From Shewanella woodyi ATCC 51908 (GTDB lineage: Bacteria > Pseudomonadota > Gammaproteobacteria > Enterobacterales > Shewanellaceae), in assembly GCF_000019525.1 (NCBI RefSeq), contig NC_010506.1, positions 620,001 through 684,000 on the forward strand: DNA of 64,000 nt. Direction: 5' to 3'. Both the position numbers and the translations under genes were made by a program. The stretch's first letter is position 1; the number at the start of each line of letters is the position of its first letter. The notes beneath the pieces are model-generated. The model was not told where the DNA came from and ran no database searches. It saw nothing but the letters and a program-made list of their open reading frames with translations. Shown one piece after another: positions 58,871 through 64,000 of the stretch.

Positions 58871-61800
58871 TTAAGGTATGTCATGAAAGTTTGATAACTC
58901 CTCATGTTGCTGACTTGGCTCAGAGGCGTTGGCAAATCGAGTCTGACTAGAAGATGAAGTAGATGCTGTGCTATCTATGATTAAAGCGCCTTCTCCGTTA
59001 CTTCCAAGCAGCCCTTGAATGATAGAGCCTTCAAAATCAGGTTCACCATTACTGAGACCAAACTCATCTCGCAGGTCCACACCATCTAAAGTGATATATT
59101 GATCAACGTCTCCATCTTTATCGGCATCGATAGCAATGGTAGTGCTATTTGCATCGAAACTGAACTCTAGATGAGAAGCCAACTCTTCGGCGCTGACGCC
59201 TTGTAGGAGGTCGCTTAGATCAAGTTTATCGTCTGCAATCTTGAAGTCGGTAATATGATCGTTACCAGTATCTCCTTGGTTCCAAACAAAGGTGTCTTCG
59301 CCTTGACCACCTGTGAGAATATCGTCGCCTAAACCAGGAATGAGGCTGTCATCGCCATTACCGCCAAACAGTTGATCATTACCAGCACCGCCGTGCAGCT
59401 CATCATTACCACCTTGGCCAAAGAGAATATCACTACCATCTCCTCCCTTCAGAAGGTCGTTACCATCTTGAGTTCGAGAGGTATCAAACAGTGATGGATT
59501 ACTGGTGACAAACTCATGCACATCCTGCACAGATACATCCGATGGATTGGTTTGAGTTTCAGATGCAACAAACTTTTGCAGCGCTGCGTAACCTTGTCCC
59601 GAAATGTTGGCAAACTTCACTAGGTCACCGAAGATAATGTCATTACCAGAGGCGCCGTCAACAGTATCATTACCTTGAAGCAGCACTGTTTCAGAACCTA
59701 AGATGACGCTAGCTAGCTTGTCGACATCAATTTTAGCTCTGACAGTTCCATCTGAATCATAAAGCGCTAAATCAGCTTCAGATAGGGTGCCACCGATGCC
59801 GATAGTTTCGACATTAGAGATTGAAGCAAGCAGGTTGAAAGCGTGAAGAGCCTGATCTTTATCATCCGTATCTTTATCTGAGAAGCTTTTGACAGAGCCA
59901 TCATTATTAAACTTAAGGGCACCAATTTCAGTCGAAGTTTCATAAGCGAATACAGTGCCATCCTGATTGACAATGGTCTGGCCATTATATTGAATGATAT
60001 CGCCCTCTTTGAAGCTACTATCGAGCAAGTCGCCAAGAATAATATATTCATTAAGTGCGGTGTCGTACCCAACGGCAAAGCTATCTGGATCCTCATCTTT
60101 TGTAGACCGATTAGGTTTACCATCTGTGATAAAGTAGGTCAGGTTCGTCGCGCCGTTACCTGCAATATTTGCGCTGTTAAACCAATCCATGGCAGATTCA
60201 AAACCAGCTTCATAGTTCGTCATCCCTCTGTCATCATCGATAATTCCGCTAACTGCACTTTTAAGAGTTGCAAGTGCATTTGGATCTGCCAGATTGACTG
60301 AAACACTAAAGTTTGATTTAGATGCAAAGTCAGTGAGTAATATATTCACTACCCCTGAATGGTTCCCTGAGATGCTTTGAGTTAGTTGCTCAAATACCAT
60401 ATCAAGCTGGTTCTTGGCCTCTGTGATACTGCCCTCCATGCTGCCGGAGGTATCGAAGATGAAGGCGATGTTATAGTCTTCACCTGCAATAATCTGTATA
60501 CCTTGCACGTCACTCACAACGACTTCATGGTTGTCTGTACCAGTAATGTTGTTGTCGCCACTCGTGCCAGTTTGATTAATGTAATCACGCAGTGTGATAT
60601 CGAGCGTTACCGTTGATGTGACAAAGTCGCCATTGCTCGACTCAGTGCTGGTGACACTGATGTTAAGCGCAAACTCCGAGTCACCTGAGTATCCCTCTTC
60701 AACCATCATCTTCAAGTTTATGAGCTCTTGCGAGGTAAGTGTCCAACTTCCGTTACCTAAGTAACTGCCAGCGGATAGATAAACTCCCTCAGGAACATTA
60801 TCGATAGTGATATTAGATAAGGTCTCACTGGTGTCGATATCGGTTAGTGATGCCTCTATATCGAGAGGTAGCTCTTGAGTCTGCACTTGAGTGAGCGTGC
60901 CATCAGGGTTAACCACATAGACGCCATCGGCAAAGATAAGGCGCTCAACTTCATAAAGGTGATCGCCTGCATCTAGGTCTGCTGTGTTTACTGAGCTAGC
61001 ATCTCTGTTTAGGCTGTCATTGATCAATAGGTATGGGGTTGTAGAGTGATCAAAGTGATTAGTGATAGTGTATTCGGCAAAGTTACCGCTATAAACCGCA
61101 GTGTCTATGCCACTACCACCATAGATGGAGTCATTTTGGCCACCGCCGATAAAGACATCATTACCAGCATCACCATGTAAGCTGTCACCTAAGTTACCAC
61201 CAACCAATACATCATCGCCTTCACCACCGGTTAACATACTAACGAGATCTGCCTCGCCAACAATAAGATCGTTTTGATCTGTGCCATGGCTACCAGTTAC
61301 GATATTTTCAATCACATTGCCGAGCACATCTTGCCCTGTCACTATCTCTCCTGTTGGGAGCTGATTACTGACAACTTTATTAACCCACTCAACACTACCA
61401 GAAGAGGCTAGCAGCGTGGGCTCATCGGCTCTTGCATCTATGTTAATAGTGATTGTCGCGCTGTCACTAGTAGAGGAACCATCAGTAACCACAAAGTCAA
61501 ACTGAGCAAGGGCTGCTCCTTGATTACCTATTCCAGTTGCAGTGTCACCGCCATCAGCTTGGTTATTGGCAGGGGTGAAGCGTACTTGGTTTGCATCAAA
61601 CATTGCAGCAGTAAGTAATACTTGTGCTGTTACCGCGACCCAAGAGTTGCCGTTGAAGTATTCTAGCGTTCCGTTTTGGCTATTTGGTACTTGAGTGATG
61701 CTAATGGCAAGCTCTGCTGTTGAGCTATCACTGTCAGTGATTACAAAATCACTCCACTGAAGTATAAGCGCCGTATCTTCAATCCCATTGATTTGACTAT

Positions 61801-64000
61801 CTGCCGCAACCGGCTGAGCGTTGCTGCCTATGATATTTATCGTAACAGTTGCAGTGTCGGTAGCGCCGAATTCATCAGTGATAGTATAGGTAAAGGTATC
61901 GGTATCTAGCTCTCCAGCATTGAGAGAGGTAAAGGCACCGTTGGTATCATAGCTATAAGTGCCATCAGCATAGATGGTTAACTTAGCCCCACTGTCTAAC
62001 ATGATAATGTTATCAGCAGGAATCGCTTGACCATTAACTGCGGTAATAGAGAAAGAATCTGCATGTTCATGGTTATGGCCAGTCTCATCATGATCTAAAT
62101 CTATATCATTGGATAACAGGCTATCTTCGATTGATGATGCTGTCAGCACGCCGCCCTCATGTACAACCAAAGCATCACCATCAAGCGCGGGGCCAGAAAC
62201 AGAGATAGATGTGAGGAAGTAGTCTGAAGAGTCGCCACCAGGGTTTGATTGAGACTCTTCATCAACCGTATAAGTCGCTTCAAACACTAAAGTATCAAAT
62301 ACGATATTTCCTGTGTCTATGGTGAATTCACCGCTGTGGCTTCCAACTGTTTTGAAGGTTTCCATAGCCACAAGCTGGCCTTGATAATAGGCCTTCCAAA
62401 CGCCTTGTTCGCCGCCTTCCTCTGTATGGAACATGTTACTGACATTGAAAGTGGCAGCATTCACAAGTCCATTAAAGTTAAAGACGAGCCCTTCTGATTG
62501 GCCTGTTTCAGCGTTGAACTCTATCTGTTCAGCGGTTGCGCCGCTGGTTCTAGGAGTACCTGATATACCCAGCTTATTTGAACCTGATTCAATATAAATG
62601 TTCCCAGCAGTACCATCTGCATCTCTTGCTGTAATGGTAAATAGCGCTTGTCCATTAACCTCAGGGATCGCCCACCCAAGATCTGAGCTGGAACTTGCAG
62701 AGTAGGTTTCGCCAGTTCGATCGTCATTAGCATCGACAGTGTTAATGTTTACATTAACCACTGCGGTATCGGTTAGGTTGTTTTCATCAGTGACTAACAC
62801 GTTAAATGTATAGTCGCTGCTGGAGCTACTATTAATGGCTTGATTAAGGGTTATCTCACCAGTGTCAGCATCAATGGTAAAGATGCCGTTAACTAAAGAT
62901 CCGTCTGCAAAGCTATATTGAAGATCACCAATTGAATCGAGGTCGTCTGCAATGACTGTTCCGACAGATGCTCCTACGCCGGAGTTATTGTTAACGCTAT
63001 TGAAGTTGTACACATCTTGGTTGACTTGTGAGGCATCAGTGTCGGTTCCAGATAAAAATTCTGGTGCAAAGTTATGATCCTCTACATTCACATTAACAGT
63101 AGAGTTCGCTGTATTACCTGAACCATCGACCGCTATCACTTCAATGCCTGTTATTGAGAGGCTATCGAGGTTGATGTTGTGTGGGAAATCTTCAAGCAGT
63201 TCAGCTGTGACAGTCACGTCACCAGTTGTACCACTTTCAATACTGTTCCAGTTAAGAGTTAGGGTAATAGCCTCTTTCCCCATCACTGTACCAACTAACT
63301 GGCCTGAAGAGTTGAGGTTCCAGAAGATATTAGCGTTGATCCCATCGACAGAGATATCACCAGTATCGCCAAACTGGAAAGCATTAAGTGAGTCTGACCC
63401 TGCTTTAAAGCTCAGTGTTTGCAGATCTTGCTCAGTACCATTATTGAGAAGATCGGTCTCACTTAGTGTAGAAAGTACGCTGCTCTGTAATGCGGTAGGC
63501 CCTGTAGGTGGGGTTGTATCTGGTGCATTTAAGTCGATAACTAGATTGCCGCTGCTACTGTCTCCATCACTGTCGGTGACAGTAACGGCTAAGTCGAGCT
63601 GTACATCCTCAGTTGAGCTGACAATATTTTCAGCTGTTGTCCCGTTATATTGGAAGCGGTTACCTGTATCTGAATCTATGGTTGTCAGCTCTATATAGCT
63701 GATAGAGCCCATATTTCCGATTGTTTCTCCACTTGTCAGAGTTCCTTCACCTAGAAGGTTGCCGGCAGCATCAAAAGCTTTGAAATAAACAGTGGTAGCG
63801 CCACTAAAATTAACTGCAGCAGAGGCGACATCGTTGGCGTAATCGATAACGAAAGTCTCGCCACTATCTACCCAAGCGTTACCGCTACCGAAGGAGTTGC
63901 TATTACCATTAACAGTAATAGCACCAGAGGCATCTCTTGCCGTTAAGGTAACAGCAAGTTCATTATCAGCAGGTACATCATTGATATCATTATCGATAAC
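58871..64000 (-). CDS. RTX adhesin D with vWA domain (C-terminal 1709 residues; 5' end outside window)
   Basis: I read the frame upstream of the ATG at 63712 and it is open to 64000, so that ATG is internal. Going towards the C terminus: Ig/cadherin-like domains, a VCBS-like domain (61800-62140) and a related one (61420-61780); a first RTX block (61080-61300, GGEGDDVLVGG); a vWA domain (about 59690-60480) with MIDAS DTSGS at 60452-60454 and a long insertion after TDGKP; a second RTX block (59290-59460); and the type I secretion region with DKLDLSDLL. After the usual ending (GALIID) there is a Ser/Gln-rich tail of about 30 residues. Likely a secreted or surface adhesin. It is not next to A-C and probably has its own regulation. 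Confidence 0.9.
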   Translation of the reverse strand, partial: VIDNDINDVPADNELAVTLTARDASGAITVNGNSNSFGSGNAWVDSGETFVIDYANDVASAAVNFSGATTVYFKAFDAAGNLLGEGTLTSGETIGNMGSISYIELTTIDSDTGNRFQYNGTTAENIVSSTEDVQLDLAVTVTDSDGDSSSGNLVIDLNAPDTTPPTGPTALQSSVLSTLSETDLLNNGTEQDLQTLSFKAGSDSLNAFQFGDTGDISVDGINANIFWNLNSSGQLVGTVMGKEAITLTLNWNSIESGTTGDVTVTAELLEDFPHNINLDSLSITGIEVIAVDGSGNTANSTVNVNVEDHNFAPEFLSGTDTDASQVNQDVYNFNSVNNNSGVGASVGTVIADDLDSIGDLQYSFADGSLVNGIFTIDADTGEITLNQAINSSSSSDYTFNVLVTDENNLTDTAVVNVNINTVDANDDRTGETYSASSSSDLGWAIPEVNGQALFTITARDADGTAGNIYIESGSNKLGISGTPRTSGATAEQIEFNAETGQSEGLVFNFNGLVNAATFNVSNMFHTEEGGEQGVWKAYYQGQLVAMETFKTVGSHSGEFTIDTGNIVFDTLVFEATYTVDEESQSNPGGDSSDYFLTSISVSGPALDGDALVVHEGGVLTASSIEDSLLSNDIDLDHDETGHNHEHADSFSITAVNGQAIPADNIIMLDSGAKLTIYADGTYSYDTNGAFTSLNAGELDTDTFTYTITDEFGATDTATVTINIIGSNAQPVAADSQINGIEDTALILQWSDFVITDSDSSTAELAISITQVPNSQNGTLEYFNGNSWVAVTAQVLLTAAMFDANQVRFTPANNQADGGDTATGIGNQGAALAQFDFVVTDGSSTSDSATITINIDARADEPTLLASSGSVEWVNKVVSNQLPTGEIVTGQDVLGNVIENIVTGSHGTDQNDLIVGEADLVSMLTGGEGDDVLVGGNLGDSLHGDAGNDVFIGGGQNDSIYGGSGIDTAVYSGNFAEYTITNHFDHSTTPYLLINDSLNRDASSVNTADLDAGDHLYEVERLIFADGVYVVNPDGTLTQVQTQELPLDIEASLTDIDTSETLSNITIDNVPEGVYLSAGSYLGNGSWTLTSQELINLKMMVEEGYSGDSEFALNISVTSTESSNGDFVTSTVTLDITLRDYINQTGTSGDNNITGTDNHEVVVSDVQGIQIIAGEDYNIAFIFDTSGSMEGSITEAKNQLDMVFEQLTQSISGNHSGVVNILLTDFASKSNFSVSVNLADPNALATLKSAVSGIIDDDRGMTNYEAGFESAMDWFNSANIAGNGATNLTYFITDGKPNRSTKDEDPDSFAVGYDTALNEYIILGDLLDSSFKEGDIIQYNGQTIVNQDGTVFAYETSTEIGALKFNNDGSVKSFSDKDTDDKDQALHAFNLLASISNVETIGIGGTLSEADLALYDSDGTVRAKIDVDKLASVILGSETVLLQGNDTVDGASGNDIIFGDLVKFANISGQGYAALQKFVASETQTNPSDVSVQDVHEFVTSNPSLFDTSRTQDGNDLLKGGDGSDILFGQGGNDELHGGAGNDQLFGGNGDDSLIPGLGDDILTGGQGEDTFVWNQGDTGNDHITDFKIADDKLDLSDLLQGVSAEELASHLEFSFDANSTTIAIDADKDGDVDQYITLDGVDLRDEFGLSNGEPDFEGSIIQGLLGSNGEGALIIDSTASTSSSSQTRFANASEPSQQHEELSNFHDIP

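Noticed and set aside
63710..63712. ATG at 63712 as the true start of adhesin D
   Set aside because: The frame continues open to 64000 with the same domain-like composition, and no retention module is present after this ATG.

Overview
The window looks like part of the chromosome of a Shewanella-type marine gammaproteobacterium. The housekeeping core (hemC-hemD-hemX-hemY on the minus strand; cyaA, lptM, lysA, dapF, a DUF484 gene, xerC and a yigB-like HAD gene on the plus strand; cyaY on the minus strand) has the order expected for Shewanella and its relatives. From memory, a LapA-like adhesin gene (bpfA) sits beside hemY in S. oneidensis, and an adhesin gene sits beside hemY here too. I cannot name the species from sequence alone.

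Layout. (1) 1-46510: three giant LapA/BpfA-type RTX adhesin genes in tandem on the minus strand, all reading away from hemY. In gene order they are adhesin C (36821-46510, 3229 aa), adhesin B (26718-36497, 3259 aa) and adhesin A (26340 down to the left edge, at least 8780 codons with the 3' end outside the window). (2) 46790-50834: the hem operon hemCDXY. (3) 51131-58804: cyaA, then cyaY facing it, then the run lptM-lysA-dapF-DUF484-xerC-yigB. (4) 58871-64000: a fourth large RTX adhesin (D), minus strand, whose 5' end lies beyond the right edge.

The adhesins share one plan. An N-terminal retention module with a LapG-type cleavage site (visible in A and C, altered in B) is followed by long arrays of Ig-like, VCBS or cadherin-like beta domains. 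The C terminus carries calcium-binding RTX nonapeptides and a type I secretion signal (visible in B, C and D); B and D also carry a von Willebrand A domain before it. By analogy with LapA and BpfA they should leave through a type I system, stay threaded in the outer membrane, and be released when a LapG-like protease cuts the N terminus. No secretion ATPase, HlyD, TolC, LapG or LapD homologue is in the window; they may lie left of position 1.

The most striking feature is adhesin A. About 72 domains of roughly 110 aa, each with an EF-hand-like calcium loop, fill 1-23870. They form a higher-order repeat of 15 domains (4935 bp, or 4929 bp where 6 bp are lost). Four units are almost identical at DNA level, and a fifth, N-terminal unit is diverged but in the same register. 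The array is visibly GC-richer (about 60% by spot count) than the rest of the window. Adhesins B and C carry their own recently amplified repeats (seven of 375 bp and eight of 363 bp). Most short open frames in the adhesin regions are antisense or out-of-frame shadows and are not annotated.
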